A stretch of DNA of 64,000 nt from Proteus mirabilis ATCC 29906 (GCF_000160755.1 NZ_GG668579.1:252255-316254); one strand, 5' to 3'. Positions 43,425-54,470 are shown, counted from the stretch's first letter. The notes: generated by a model not told the origin, from the letters alone. Numbers and translations: made by a program.

Positions 43425-44055
43425 GGGTGTAAAATACCGCCTCTAAAAGAGGTGGTTTTAAATTGGGCCTCCTATAAGGGGGCTATATTCTTTATTAATC
43501 CCCCAACAATTCCATTTGTTGGTCGAGCTCTTGATCAACTTTATCCTGATGCCTTACATAACGCCTAATGATGACTTCATTAACCCCCACCGTATCAGCA
43601 AAATATCCCCTAGCCCAAAAATGATTACCCCAAAGTTTCTTACGTATATGTGGAAATCGATTATATAACCTTATCGTACTACGTCCTTTCAGGACTCCCA
43701 TTAGTGTTGATATTGATAGTTTAGGTGGGATCATTACAACTAAATAAGCATGGTCTGGCTGAACATTTAGCACCAATACTTCACAGTCTTTCATAATGCA
43801 GAGAATATAAATTATTCTATAAAGCTCTTTTCCTACTTTATCTTTCAATATATTATAACGATATTTAGGAGTCCAAACTAGATGATATTTGCAACGTCAA
43901 TACACATGTGATGAACTTCTGTATAAACCCATGTTATTTCCTCTTTACTTGTGGTGAGTAAGAGGTAGTTTTTTAACATGGGTTTCCTTCAGGCTATAGC
44001 CTCACAGGGTCAATCATCACCTGCTTAGGTGGTGGTTTAAGGCTGACAATAAAAA
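43425..44055 (-). mobile_element. Decayed IS200/IS605-type insertion sequence
   Basis: It contains one transposase gene of the single-strand IS200 (Y1) type flanked by short hairpin-forming ends (for example CCTC-TAAAA-GAGG near 43440-43455 on one side). The exact ends are estimates because IS200 elements have no terminal inverted repeats. It separates the transfer operons from the siderophore locus. Confidence 0.65.
43495..43932 (-). pseudogene. tnpA: IS200-type transposase tnpA, inactivated
   Basis: Read from ATG 43932 (MGLYRSSSHVY) the gene would have about 146 codons, the usual length. Codon 12 is TGA (43897-43899), where relatives have Trp. Downstream the frame is open and typical (RCKYHLVWTPKYRYNILKDK...). 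The HUH motif, normally HVH, reads DHAYL, so a catalytic metal ligand is also lost. An in-frame restart at TTG 43848 gives a 117-residue fragment. The copy should be inactive. Confidence 0.85.
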
Positions 44056-44082
44056 CCCGCTTTTTGGCACAGGCGGATTTTA
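44056..44082 (-). terminator. Weak terminator after the receptor gene
   Basis: On the minus strand CCGC / GCGG (12-base loop) is followed by GTTTTTATT, just after the receptor stop codon. The stem is short, and the sequence may instead belong to the IS end. Confidence 0.35.
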
Positions 44083-44089
44083 CTATACC

Positions 44090-46078
44090 CTAAAAGTTAA
44101 TACTTCCCTGAACCCCGATCTCTCTCGGATTACCTAGCTGTGCTTTATTACCAAATGCATACGTTCGATATAAAGCATCACCAATATTTTTCGCATAGAT
44201 ACTAAGTTCATATTGCTTTGTAGGGTGCCATGATATTGATGCATCAACAACAGTATAATGCCCTTGTTCTAAATTATTTTGCTCATTAAAGTAAAATGGT
44301 CCATTAAATCTGACTGCAATCCGAGAAGACCACTTTTGCTCCTTGCCATATAAGCCCTCCCATGAAATTAATGAACTATAACTAGGAGTATAAGCAGGTC
44401 TTTTATTTTTATGTTCTCCACTGGTAAACTCTGATTGATTGAACATGCCACCCAGTGAAATACTATGATTAGGGGTAAGCTTTGATTTCCAAAGATATTC
44501 TATCCCTCGACTTCTTGAATCTCCCATATTAGATAATGCCTGATAACCAATAACACCTACATATCCTTGAACATCTTTACTATCTATTTGATATAAAGTA
44601 ATTTCGGCCATATGGTTATCATTAACACTGTGCCATTTCCAACCTAATTCCATTTCCGTGGCAATTTCCGATTTATAAGAAGTCAGAGCTAGTTTATCAA
44701 CCCCTTCTTTGTTAAAACCACCAGGTTTAAAACCGCGGCCAACTCCAAACCATATACGATTCTGCTCATTTGGAAGCCAGGCGATACTTGCTCGTGGAAT
44801 AAAGGCATTAAAAACTGCATTATTATTATAATTAGACTCACCTTTTCCTTTTTCTAAAATAATCATTCGAGTTTTTGCTTTTTCGTGAGAAAAACGAGCC
44901 CCTGCACCTAACTCCCAATTGTCATTTATCCTGTATGCACCATCAAAATATCCAGAGTAATTATAAATATCATTATCAGATTTTTTTCCTCCCATTCCGA
45001 CTTTCCCTACAGATAAATTATCATGTCTATAACCCATCTTTTGAAATGATACCCCTATAATTCCACTTAGATCCCCCCCCTCATAATTAGCTCTTGCTTC
45101 TGAATACAAAATATCCTGAGAATCATCTTGTAACGTTCCGTCCATAAACAATCTATCTATATCCATATTTTGATAAGAAAGTATCGTTTTAAACTTCCAT
45201 TCATCATTAAAATCATAACCTGTATTCCAGGAAATATTTTTTAATTTACGTTTAAGATTAGGTGTTTCATATAACCATTCAGTATCAATTTTTGAACGTG
45301 AAAGAGGTGAAAAAGGAACAAAATATTCCTCATGAGAATGGTAATTTTCTCCACCTACTTTTAAATTAGACTCAAATAATGTATCAGGGGAAATATAATT
45401 AGCAGACAACCATCCAGCTTTTATATCTCTGCTATCAACATTTTTTTTATCCCATGCTGGATTGTTCAAAGAACCATTATTTCTATCGAGACTAACATTC
45501 CCCTGAAAAGCCCAGCCGTTTTCCATGTAGCCAGTGCTTCCTCCTGTATTGATTCTTTCCCCTTGACCAAAATATTGCCCCCCTAACCATACTTCAGCGT
45601 GACTACTGGGTTTTTTGGTAATAACACTGATAATCCCTCCCAATGTGCCACGCCCATAAATAACTCCTTGTGGGCCTTTAAGTAGCTCAACTTGCTCAAC
45701 CCCTTGAAGAGATTGAGCATACGATTGAGAAAGCTGGGGAGCACCATCAACAAACAGTCCCAAACTTGGAGAAAAGAAATCGGCCGAAGATTGGCCCCGA
45801 AGAGTCATATTGTTATAAATACGCGAACTTCGGTTTGCAGATAACAACTCAGGAAAAACTGCGCTCAAATCATCAGTTTGATTAACTAAAGATTTTTTTA
45901 ACTGTTCATCAGTTTGAACATTCACATTACCAATTACATCAAAACTACTTTGAATGCGCTTAGTTGCAGTAACAGTTATTGTATTATCATGCTGTTCTGT
46001 GGCAGCTACAGAGCTTACTGTTACCATTGTAGCCGCTACAAAAGATATAGATTTAAATAAAGTTCCTTTATTTTCCAT
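44090..46078 (-). CDS. TonB-dependent siderophore receptor, FyuA-like
   Basis: This outer-membrane receptor most likely imports the iron-loaded product of the adjacent nrp genes. 662 residues, close to FyuA/Psn (673). After a signal peptide comes a TonB-box-like segment (NTITVTATK). The plug domain has MTLRGQSSADFFSPSLGLFVDGAPQL and VELLKGPQGVIYGRGTLGG. A 22-strand barrel follows and ends in Phe (VQGSINF). GFKPGGFN and the C-terminal YAKNIGDALYRTYAFGN block also parallel FyuA. Transcribed divergently from nrpX across a gap with a Fur-box-like sequence. Confidence 0.88.
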   Translation of the reverse strand: MENKGTLFKSISFVAATMVTVSSVAATEQHDNTITVTATKRIQSSFDVIGNVNVQTDEQLKKSLVNQTDDLSAVFPELLSANRSSRIYNNMTLRGQSSADFFSPSLGLFVDGAPQLSQSYAQSLQGVEQVELLKGPQGVIYGRGTLGGIISVITKKPSSHAEVWLGGQYFGQGERINTGGSTGYMENGWAFQGNVSLDRNNGSLNNPAWDKKNVDSRDIKAGWLSANYISPDTLFESNLKVGGENYHSHEEYFVPFSPLSRSKIDTEWLYETPNLKRKLKNISWNTGYDFNDEWKFKTILSYQNMDIDRLFMDGTLQDDSQDILYSEARANYEGGDLSGIIGVSFQKMGYRHDNLSVGKVGMGGKKSDNDIYNYSGYFDGAYRINDNWELGAGARFSHEKAKTRMIILEKGKGESNYNNNAVFNAFIPRASIAWLPNEQNRIWFGVGRGFKPGGFNKEGVDKLALTSYKSEIATEMELGWKWHSVNDNHMAEITLYQIDSKDVQGYVGVIGYQALSNMGDSRSRGIEYLWKSKLTPNHSISLGGMFNQSEFTSGEHKNKRPAYTPSYSSLISWEGLYGKEQKWSSRIAVRFNGPFYFNEQNNLEQGHYTVVDASISWHPTKQYELSIYAKNIGDALYRTYAFGNKAQLGNPREIGVQGSINF

Positions 46079-46126
46079 ATAAACCCCAAAATGTGCAATG
46101 GCACTTTACGCCGAAATGTTAATACG

Positions 46127-46145
46127 AATTAATATCATTTGCATT
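46127..46145. promoter_or_regulatory. Candidate Fur box between the receptor gene and nrpX
   Basis: AATTAATATCATTTGCATT resembles the Fur consensus GATAATGATAATCATTATC (AAATGATATTAATT on the other strand). It lies about 50 bases from the receptor start and about 105 from nrpX, in the only promoter gap of the siderophore locus. Iron repression would be expected. Confidence 0.5.
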
Positions 46146-46250
46146 GTTATTATTATTTGATGTTGATCACATTTTGAGCATGAAAATTATATATACTTAT
46201 GAAAGTGTGCTGAGTAACAGAAAACATGAATATTAAGGTGGGTTAATAGA

Positions 46251-47564
46251 GTGCAAACCAATGACAAAAAACAAAAGGATCATTGCTGCTATAAATCAAT
46301 CTGTTATGAGTTATCAGCCAACAGAAGGATCATTATGGCTATAGGTGGGGTTTATATCACCCAAACCCTTATATCAATGATTATCATGCAATCTGTACCA
46401 ACCTTACTAAGAAGTGAAGGATTTTCTCTCTCTTTAATTGGATTGACTTCACTTTTTATGCTTCCTTGGACACTTAAATTTTTATGGTCTCCATTTATTG
46501 AACGCCTGAGATTACCTTTTGGAAAAAAATTTCGCCGTTCACGTAACTTGATTCTTATTGGTCAATCATTGGTTGCTCTTTTAGTTTTTTTACTTATTCT
46601 AATAAACCCTAACGATAATATAAGCAAACTGAATAATCTTTGGATTTTTGGAATATTTATCCTATGTGCATTCTTAACATCGACTATTGACATTGCATGT
46701 GATGGCATGGCGGTAGAACAGATTAAGGCAAGTAATAGAGGGTGGGGAAATATTGCCCAAGTTGGCGGAGGAGAAATAGGAGCATTATTAGGCACTAGTG
46801 GTTTTTTATTAATTTCCAGTTATTTTAGCTTAAATACTGCATTTGCTATATCAGCTCTAACCATCATATTACTTACAATTCCAACACTCTACTTTAAAGA
46901 ATCAGATAGACTAACCACATCTGAAACTTACCATATACCCAAATTATCATATGCATTTAATCGAAAAGAGGTAAGAATTGGTATTTTATTAGTAGTTTTA
47001 TTAGAAGGAGGTAACAGAATCACAGATATGATTACCGGACCTCTATTAATAGATATAAATATTACATTAAATAATATTGCACTATTAATAGGAAGCTTCA
47101 ATTTTTGTGCAAGCCTATTTGGAACACTTTTAGGTGGTATATTAATAAAAGTATTTGGCATATGGAAATCAATTTTCATTACCTATGGTTTACAAGGTTT
47201 AATTTTTACTTTCATATCCATGGCTATAGGAATAAAATATATCCCACATGAAATACTTTTTTTACTTATAGGGTTCAAATATATTCTTTTTTCTGCAGGA
47301 CTAGTTTCTTTTTACACTGGTTTAATGAGCTTATCTTCATTGAAACAAGCTGGTATTGATTTCACTATTTTCCAATGTACAAATGCTTTTACAGCAATCA
47401 TTGCTACTCTATTAGGCACTTGGACAGCGGAGAACTGGTCTTATCATTTTGTTTTTGCAATATCATCTATTTATACTTTTATCGCAGTACTAATTTCCAT
47501 TAAATTAATAAAAAAACGCCTTAAACTAAATATTTCATCAAACAATTTTGAGCAATATGTATAA
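46251..47564 (+). CDS. nrpX: MFS transporter, YbtX-like
   Basis: This 437-residue inner-membrane permease has about twelve membrane segments and resembles YbtX of the yersiniabactin locus. It probably exports the siderophore or handles its uptake. The start is GTG at 46251 with AGGTGGG upstream; a cytoplasmic lead of about 28 residues precedes the first membrane span. First gene of the nrp operon. The symbol follows the published order nrpXYRSUTABG as I recall it, which fits the gene order seen here. Confidence 0.8.
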   Translation: MQTNDKKQKDHCCYKSICYELSANRRIIMAIGGVYITQTLISMIIMQSVPTLLRSEGFSLSLIGLTSLFMLPWTLKFLWSPFIERLRLPFGKKFRRSRNLILIGQSLVALLVFLLILINPNDNISKLNNLWIFGIFILCAFLTSTIDIACDGMAVEQIKASNRGWGNIAQVGGGEIGALLGTSGFLLISSYFSLNTAFAISALTIILLTIPTLYFKESDRLTTSETYHIPKLSYAFNRKEVRIGILLVVLLEGGNRITDMITGPLLIDINITLNNIALLIGSFNFCASLFGTLLGGILIKVFGIWKSIFITYGLQGLIFTFISMAIGIKYIPHEILFLLIGFKYILFSAGLVSFYTGLMSLSSLKQAGIDFTIFQCTNAFTAIIATLLGTWTAENWSYHFVFAISSIYTFIAVLISIKLIKKRLKLNISSNNFEQYV

Positions 47565-47595
47565 TTAGTAGGAAATTGAATAAGGTAATTACAGA

Positions 47596-48333
47596 ATGGA
47601 TAACTATGAAGATTATTATACTCAGTCTGCTGAAATGTATGATATTTTAAGCGAACCTCATTGGGAAACTCGTAAAAATACATTTATAAAATCCTTGAAG
47701 TTTATGGGAGTAAAAACAGGCAACTGGTTAAATATAGGTTCCGGCACTGGCCAAGAATTAAGTATAATTGCGCAAATGTTTCCAGACATACATATTTTTG
47801 CAATTGAACCGTCTGCATCTATGCGTATTGGCCTAATGACAAGAATTATGATGTTGCCTGAAATACAACACCAAGTAACTGTGATTGCTGATACATTTCA
47901 AAATACCATTCTACCAAAATCATTTTCTGCCGCTATTATATGTGGCTGTATAGGATATTTTAATCAGAATGATAGAAAAATATTATGGAATAAGCTTGCA
48001 AATGGGCTAGAAAAAAAAGGTGCTATTTTGGTAGATACAATGCCGTTTAATACGCCTTGTAACATTTCTAAGATACTATTAAATAGTAAAAAAATAGGGA
48101 ACCATATCTATGAAATTTATTTAAGTGGCAAACCTATAGATCAAGAGGCTATTCGTTGGAATATGAATTTTAAAATCATAGAAGACGATAAAGTCATACG
48201 AAATTTTAATATAGAAAGAGATTGGTATACTTTTGGAATTGAACAAGTAATTAAGGAGGCATCAAGAGAAGGATTGGTCCATGAAAACATTAGCTCAAGT
48301 ACTGTACCAATGGCAATCCTCCGCCATAAATAA
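47596..48333 (+). CDS. nrpY: SAM-dependent methyltransferase of the nrp operon
   Basis: The 245-residue class I methyltransferase has motif I LNIGSGTGQE (about residues 48-58) and an acidic residue at the end of strand 2 (IFAIEPS). The mid-domain FSAAIICGCIGYF stands where motif IV is expected. A stand-alone enzyme of this kind is not part of the Yersinia ybt operon as I know it, so it may methylate the product or an intermediate. It lies 31 bases after nrpX and 20 before nrpR. Confidence 0.75.
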   Translation: MDNYEDYYTQSAEMYDILSEPHWETRKNTFIKSLKFMGVKTGNWLNIGSGTGQELSIIAQMFPDIHIFAIEPSASMRIGLMTRIMMLPEIQHQVTVIADTFQNTILPKSFSAAIICGCIGYFNQNDRKILWNKLANGLEKKGAILVDTMPFNTPCNISKILLNSKKIGNHIYEIYLSGKPIDQEAIRWNMNFKIIEDDKVIRNFNIERDWYTFGIEQVIKEASREGLVHENISSSTVPMAILRHK

Positions 48334-48353
48334 CTCATAATTAAGGTATAGAA

Positions 48354-51300
48354 ATGAAAATATTAAGTGATATTAATAACATAAAAGAATTATGTTCCAA
48401 GCAAATAAACATTGACAAAAATAAATTTTCAGATAAGGACAATCTGATAAAATTAGGTCTTGATTCAATTGGATTTATGCAATGTTTATATATTTTCCAA
48501 AAAAATGGTTATGCTATAACATTAAAAGATTTGTATTTAAATCCAACAATAAAAGGATGGTATAAAATATTAAAAAAATCAGATATAAATAAAAAAGAAA
48601 GAAAAGATAATATATATACACATAAAACAATAAAAAATGCTGGTGAGTTTTCACTTACACCTATACAACATGCCTATTTTGTCGGCCGTTTGAATAAACA
48701 AACTCTTGGTGGTGTTGCTTGCCAAATTTATCAAGAATTTGATGGCACCCCTAAATTTACTCCGGAAAGTCTAGAGAAAGCATTAGTATTATTATCAAAA
48801 CGTCATCCCATGTTGAATATAGTATTTCACCAACAGGGTACACAATTTTGGTCTCCTAACCCAAATAGAAAATATGTTACATATCATGATTTTAGTAAAT
48901 TACCAAAAGATGAGTATGAGAAAAAACTTTTACAATTACGGGAAAAATTAAGCCATCAGGTACTAAATGTTGAAAGCGGTCAGTTAATTGATTTTCACAT
49001 GATATCGCTACCTAACAACAGATATCGTTTATGTACTAATATTGATATGTTGATTGCAGATGGTACAAGTTATTCATTACTCTTTACTGAACTTTGTTTA
49101 TTATTGAGCGGAGAAATACTGCCTCAGTTAGATGAGCACTATGACTTTTACCATTATTTACAAGATAAAAAACAGTATGAAAACAAAGAATCAGCATATC
49201 AATATTGGAAAAATAAAATCCCAAACCTACCAGACTCTCCTCTTCTGCCATTATATATGGATCCAGAAAAAATAAATAAAATAAAAATTAAACGCCTTAG
49301 CTGGACATTTAGCTCAAAAGAATGGAAAAACTTTAGTAATTTGGCTAAAGAAAATAATATTACACCTTCCATTGCATTAGCAACCTGTTTCTCATCTGTA
49401 CTTGCAAGATGGACTGGCCAAAATAGCTTATTACTCAACTTTACATTATTTGATAGAAAGCCATTAGCCCCTGCAGTTAATAATATTATAGCTGATTTTA
49501 CTAATGTCATTCTTTTAGAAATGAAAACAGACAATCGACCATTAATTTCATTATCTAAAGACAATCAAAATACATTTATTGAAGCTTGGCAACATTCTGA
49601 TTATTCTGGTATTGATATCATTAGAGACCTTCGTAAAAATGGCACCCATCCTTATGGGTGTCCTGTTGTCTTTACTAGCCATATTAATCAACCACTTATT
49701 GATAAAAATATAGAATCTGTATTAGGTTCTATAGGATGGGGAATATCACAAACCCCACAAGTTTGGCTTGATCACATGGCAATTAACAAAAGTGGAAATA
49801 TTGTTTTACAGTGGGATTATAACAATGACTTGTTCCGGAATGATGTTATAACAACAATATTTGATGTTTATATTTCTCGTATACGCCAACTTGCCAACGA
49901 TCCTAATGCCTGGATTGAAACCCAACCTGATTTAATTCCTAAAAAACAATTAAAAAATAGAATATCAGTTATCAAAAAAGATAATTCACTATTACCACAT
50001 ACACTGCATAAGTCTATTTTCCATAATTATTCAAATTCATCAAAAATTGCTGTCATTGATATCGACTCTCAGGAATGGAGCTACAAAAAATTATTATCTA
50101 AAGCAACAATACTCAGTGATCAAATAATACAACAAGGTTATAAACCAGAAGACAGAATTGGTGTATGTATGCCAAAAGGAGTAGGGCAAATCATTAGCGT
50201 TCTGGCTATTTTATTAATGGGGGGAACTTATGTTCCGATTGATGTACTACAACCAGAAGAACGTATAAACCGCATTGCTAAAAATGCTCAGCTTTCATTA
50301 CTCATCGTATCTGATAGCGATCCATCCTATTCAATCTATGCTACATTTTGTAACAGGATTGTTTGGCAAAAAGTTCAACCCTCCGAGAATAAACCACTAC
50401 ACAATATAGATATATCTCCTCATCAAGCAGCTTATGTTATTTATACTTCAGGTTCTACTGGAGAGCCTAAAGGTGTTGTTGTATCCCATGCCAGCGCAAT
50501 GAATACCTGCCTTGATCTCAATCGGCGATATAACATTTCAGACAAAGATCGGGTACTTGCCATATCAGCACTACATTTTGATCTGTCTGTTTATGATATT
50601 TTCGGTGTTTTAAATGCCGGAGGGACTCTTGTATTAGTTAAAGAAGATGAGCGCCGTAATCCTGATGCATGGTTACGACTTATTAACCAACATAAAATAA
50701 CACTTTGGAACAGCGTACCTGCACTGTTTGATATGTTACTAACCTATGCAGAAGGAATAGGGTCATCCATTCCACAATCGCTGCTATTAATCTATCTCTC
50801 TGGAGATTGGATTGGGCTTGATCTCCCGACACGTTACTATAATTTCTGCCCTGATGGACAAATAGTCGCCATGGGAGGTGCCACAGAAGCCGCTATTTGG
50901 TCTAACTATTTTAATGTCACAACATTAGACCCATCCTGGAGCTCGATACCTTATGGATATCCTTTATCCAACCAACGTTATCGTATTGTTAATGCTAGAG
51001 GAGAAGATTGCCCTGATTGGGTATCAGGAGAACTTTGGATTGGTGGTGCAGGCGTTGCGTTAGGCTACCTAAACGATCCCGAAAAAACAGCACAACAGTT
51101 TGTAAAACAAAATGGTGAAAATTGGTATAAAACAGGTGATATGGGAAGATATCTCCCTGGCGGTATACTTGAATTTTTAGGAAGACGTGACCGCCAAGTT
51201 AAGATTGGCGGATACCGTATAGAACCAGGGGAAATTGATGCTGCATTCAATAAGCTTCAGGGTGTGCAAAATGCGATTACACTATGCCTTGGTAATGGTA

Positions 51301-54300
51301 ATAAAGAAAAAGCATTACACTCTTTTGTGATACTAAATTCGGGTAATTACCAGGATATTATCAGTTCAAATAGCACCTTTTCTCCCCTCTACTATCTGCG
51401 CTCAACCCCAATAAATGTACAACAACAATCCCAAGAAACGGCAATCATAGCTGGATTTTTATATGATTATCTTACTGAACAAAATATTGATTTCGACAAC
51501 CTCTTGTCAGAAAAAAAATCAGCAGATGACCATAGCATTATCGCTAGCTATCAGTCATTAATGGCTAATTGGCTAAATTTAATAGCACAATATCCACAAA
51601 CTACACTCAATTCCCCCCCAACTAATAGTACCCAGCGAACGCTAATAGAAAATTTGCAGCGCCACAAAAACAATTTAACAGACATACTCAAAGGTAAAAA
51701 ATCAGCTCTAACACTATTTGATGATCCCTATTGGTCACCAGAACAAGTCACTATGCGTATTGATGGAATGCACTACTCCTTAGAAAATTTACTACAACAA
51801 ATAAGAGAACTTCATCATTCACTAAAAAGGCCAATAAAAATCATTCAATTAGGTGCTAGAAGCGGTATTTCAGCAAATTATATTCTGCAACGATTACCCA
51901 CTAATATGGTTACCCTACTGCTAACTGATGAGTCTCTTTCAATGGTAACGCAAGCTAACCAAAATTTATCAGATTATCAAAATAGTTATGCTGAGCCTCT
52001 TACAGAAGTATTTCTTCATAAAAATCGATATAGTGCAGATATCATTTGGATGAACAATTATCTTCATCGATTAGACAGCCCACAAAAAGAGATACAAAAA
52101 TTCGTTTCACTCTGTGCTCCGAGTGGAATGATTTTTATACAAGAAGTGTTACATGCCCCTGCACAATCACTGATAAGCATCTCTTTATTACAACAAAATG
52201 GTAGTGATCCTGCTGATGAATTATTAACAGCAAAAAAATGCAAAGATATCTTTAGCGCTTCTACTGCGACTTATAAAAGTGAAGGAGTTAACGGCGAAAT
52301 ATTGACACAGTTATACCAAGCACCAGAAAAAATTTATTTACCAGATAAAAATAAGCTAGAGCATGATTTGCGCCAATTTTTACCAGACTATATGATCCCA
52401 AAACATATTTATTTTCTAACTGAGTTCCCCTTAACCGCAAATGGCAAAATAGATAACCAATCATTAAAATTGTATTGTCAGGAATACCAAGAAGAATACC
52501 TAAATCAACAACCTATCAATGGTAAAGAACAGATCATCATAACAATATGGCAAAAGCTCCTTGGCACCAACAAGATACACCGTCACAGTCATTTCTTTCG
52601 TGAAGGGGGAGATAGCCTAGTTGCTATTCGATTGATCTCTGATTTAAACCATATTGGCTACCAAGTTGAACTGGAGCATATCTTTGCTTATCCGATCCTT
52701 TCTGATTTTGCACAAAATATAAAGCAGAGCGAAGTTTTCGAAAAACAGCCAGCAATTTCACATAACGAGGCGTATAGATACAATCCATTTCCACTCACTG
52801 ATATTCAGCAAGCTTACTTAGTTGGACGGCAAAATAATTTTACACTTGGGGGTGTTGGTACACATTTTTTTGTCCATTTTATAGCGGAAAATTTAGATGT
52901 ACCTAAATTAGAACGTACAATTAATCAGTTGATTTCTCGTCATGATATGTTACGTGGTGTCATTATTAATGGACAACAACAAGTACTTAAAAAAGTTCCT
53001 TATTATTCCGTTAAAACGCATTATATCCCTACAGAAAAAAGTGACGCTTTTCTAGTATTACGAGCTCAACTTGCTAACATTGTTTATGATCCAGAAATTT
53101 GGCCTTTATTTACTATTCAAGTTATCAAGACCAAAGAACAACCAGATCATATTTTTATTAGCCTTGATAACTTATTCCTTGATGGAATGAGTATGCAGAT
53201 ATTTTTCAGTGAGCTAAAAACACTGTATATGGAGCCAAATCACCAATTTATCCCTCTAGATATTACTTTTCGAGATTATATTGATTGTGATGCCTATCCG
53301 ATTAACACACAAAATGATTGGGAATATTGGTTAACGCGTTTACCACAATTACCACCAGCCCCACAATTGCCACTAATAAAAGATCCAGCACAGATTGTGC
53401 AACCTCGCTTCTCGCGTTTACAAACATCATTATCTACTTCTGTTTGGCAAGCACTACAACAAGTTGCTCAGCAAAATAATGTTACGCCAGCAGCACTTTT
53501 GATTGCTGCTTATTGCGCCACATTATCCGCATGGAGTAAAAGCCCTGAGTTAACAATTAATTTGACATTATTTAATCGGCATCCTGTACATCCTCAAATA
53601 AATGAAGTACTTGGTGATTTTACCTCATTACAATTACTCGATTGGTATACCTGTGATCTTTGGTCAAACAGTATCTCAATGATGCAAAAACGTTTACATA
53701 AAGATATGCAACATCGTAGTGTTTCAGCCATTAAAGTAATGCGTGAAATGGCAATTCAACGACAGATGTCTCATATAGAGATACCTGTCGTTTTTACCTG
53801 TGCATTGGGCTATAAACATGATGAAGGTTTTCTTTCTCATCATTCATGGCTAAAACCTGTTTGGGGAATATCACAAACACCACAAACATGGCTAGATCAT
53901 CAAGTATATGAGTCAGACGGTGAATTATATTTAAACTGGGATTTTGTCGAACAATTATTTGACTACACAACCATTTTTTCCATGTTCCAGCAATATGAAC
54001 ATATACTCACTAAACTGGCTACTGAACCACAATCTTGGCAATTGCCACTAAATAAACTTATACCAAGATGCAATAATCTCGTCATCACCCCAGTTTTCAA
54101 TGCCAAAAATAATCAAAACACACATTATAAACAATCTACTGATACACAAAAAACAGGTCAGACAATACAAAAACTACAACAACTTGTTAAGCAAGTTATT
54201 GGAATAACGTTAGCACCTGAAACAAATTTTTTCGAAGCAGGTGCCAGCTCTTTACAATTGGTTCAACTTCATGCAGCACTACAAAAAAATGGCTATAGCC

Positions 54301-54458
54301 ATATTACAATTACTGATCTGTTCGCTAGTCCAAATCTAAGTACATTAGCGCAATTGCTTTGGCAAAACACTTCACCAACATGTGAGCAATATTCCGACCG
54401 AGACAAACACAAAAACAAGAGAAAGAAACGGTTACAACTACGAACTCATAGTAGATAA
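48354..54458 (+). CDS. nrpR: Nonribosomal peptide synthetase, HMWP2/Irp2-like
   Basis: It builds the aryl/thiazoline part of a yersiniabactin-like siderophore in the cytosol. The 2034 residues match HMWP2 (about 2035) and its domain order: aryl carrier (LGLDSIG, Ser38); cyclization domain 1 (about 97-530, DMLIAD at 231-236); adenylation (YTSGSTG 697-703, GRRDRQVKIGGYRIEPGE about 943) interrupted by a degenerate methyltransferase-like insert (about 1060-1330, IIQLGARSGIS) before A10 NGKID at about 1363; carrier (GGDSL, Ser1421); cyclization domain 2 (DNLFLD 1605-1610); carrier (GASSL, Ser1966). The binding-pocket residues I read (D-L-Y-N-L-S-M-I-W) fit cysteine. The basic C-terminal tail (KHKNKRKKR) is unusual. 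Confidence 0.93.
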   Translation: MKILSDINNIKELCSKQINIDKNKFSDKDNLIKLGLDSIGFMQCLYIFQKNGYAITLKDLYLNPTIKGWYKILKKSDINKKERKDNIYTHKTIKNAGEFSLTPIQHAYFVGRLNKQTLGGVACQIYQEFDGTPKFTPESLEKALVLLSKRHPMLNIVFHQQGTQFWSPNPNRKYVTYHDFSKLPKDEYEKKLLQLREKLSHQVLNVESGQLIDFHMISLPNNRYRLCTNIDMLIADGTSYSLLFTELCLLLSGEILPQLDEHYDFYHYLQDKKQYENKESAYQYWKNKIPNLPDSPLLPLYMDPEKINKIKIKRLSWTFSSKEWKNFSNLAKENNITPSIALATCFSSVLARWTGQNSLLLNFTLFDRKPLAPAVNNIIADFTNVILLEMKTDNRPLISLSKDNQNTFIEAWQHSDYSGIDIIRDLRKNGTHPYGCPVVFTSHINQPLIDKNIESVLGSIGWGISQTPQVWLDHMAINKSGNIVLQWDYNNDLFRNDVITTIFDVYISRIRQLANDPNAWIETQPDLIPKKQLKNRISVIKKDNSLLPHTLHKSIFHNYSNSSKIAVIDIDSQEWSYKKLLSKATILSDQIIQQGYKPEDRIGVCMPKGVGQIISVLAILLMGGTYVPIDVLQPEERINRIAKNAQLSLLIVSDSDPSYSIYATFCNRIVWQKVQPSENKPLHNIDISPHQAAYVIYTSGSTGEPKGVVVSHASAMNTCLDLNRRYNISDKDRVLAISALHFDLSVYDIFGVLNAGGTLVLVKEDERRNPDAWLRLINQHKITLWNSVPALFDMLLTYAEGIGSSIPQSLLLIYLSGDWIGLDLPTRYYNFCPDGQIVAMGGATEAAIWSNYFNVTTLDPSWSSIPYGYPLSNQRYRIVNARGEDCPDWVSGELWIGGAGVALGYLNDPEKTAQQFVKQNGENWYKTGDMGRYLPGGILEFLGRRDRQVKIGGYRIEPGEIDAAFNKLQGVQNAITLCLGNGNKEKALHSFVILNSGNYQDIISSNSTFSPLYYLRSTPINVQQQSQETAIIAGFLYDYLTEQNIDFDNLLSEKKSADDHSIIASYQSLMANWLNLIAQYPQTTLNSPPTNSTQRTLIENLQRHKNNLTDILKGKKSALTLFDDPYWSPEQVTMRIDGMHYSLENLLQQIRELHHSLKRPIKIIQLGARSGISANYILQRLPTNMVTLLLTDESLSMVTQANQNLSDYQNSYAEPLTEVFLHKNRYSADIIWMNNYLHRLDSPQKEIQKFVSLCAPSGMIFIQEVLHAPAQSLISISLLQQNGSDPADELLTAKKCKDIFSASTATYKSEGVNGEILTQLYQAPEKIYLPDKNKLEHDLRQFLPDYMIPKHIYFLTEFPLTANGKIDNQSLKLYCQEYQEEYLNQQPINGKEQIIITIWQKLLGTNKIHRHSHFFREGGDSLVAIRLISDLNHIGYQVELEHIFAYPILSDFAQNIKQSEVFEKQPAISHNEAYRYNPFPLTDIQQAYLVGRQNNFTLGGVGTHFFVHFIAENLDVPKLERTINQLISRHDMLRGVIINGQQQVLKKVPYYSVKTHYIPTEKSDAFLVLRAQLANIVYDPEIWPLFTIQVIKTKEQPDHIFISLDNLFLDGMSMQIFFSELKTLYMEPNHQFIPLDITFRDYIDCDAYPINTQNDWEYWLTRLPQLPPAPQLPLIKDPAQIVQPRFSRLQTSLSTSVWQALQQVAQQNNVTPAALLIAAYCATLSAWSKSPELTINLTLFNRHPVHPQINEVLGDFTSLQLLDWYTCDLWSNSISMMQKRLHKDMQHRSVSAIKVMREMAIQRQMSHIEIPVVFTCALGYKHDEGFLSHHSWLKPVWGISQTPQTWLDHQVYESDGELYLNWDFVEQLFDYTTIFSMFQQYEHILTKLATEPQSWQLPLNKLIPRCNNLVITPVFNAKNNQNTHYKQSTDTQKTGQTIQKLQQLVKQVIGITLAPETNFFEAGASSLQLVQLHAALQKNGYSHITITDLFASPNLSTLAQLLWQNTSPTCEQYSDRDKHKNKRKKRLQLRTHSR

Positions 54459-54470
54459 AGGATATTAATC

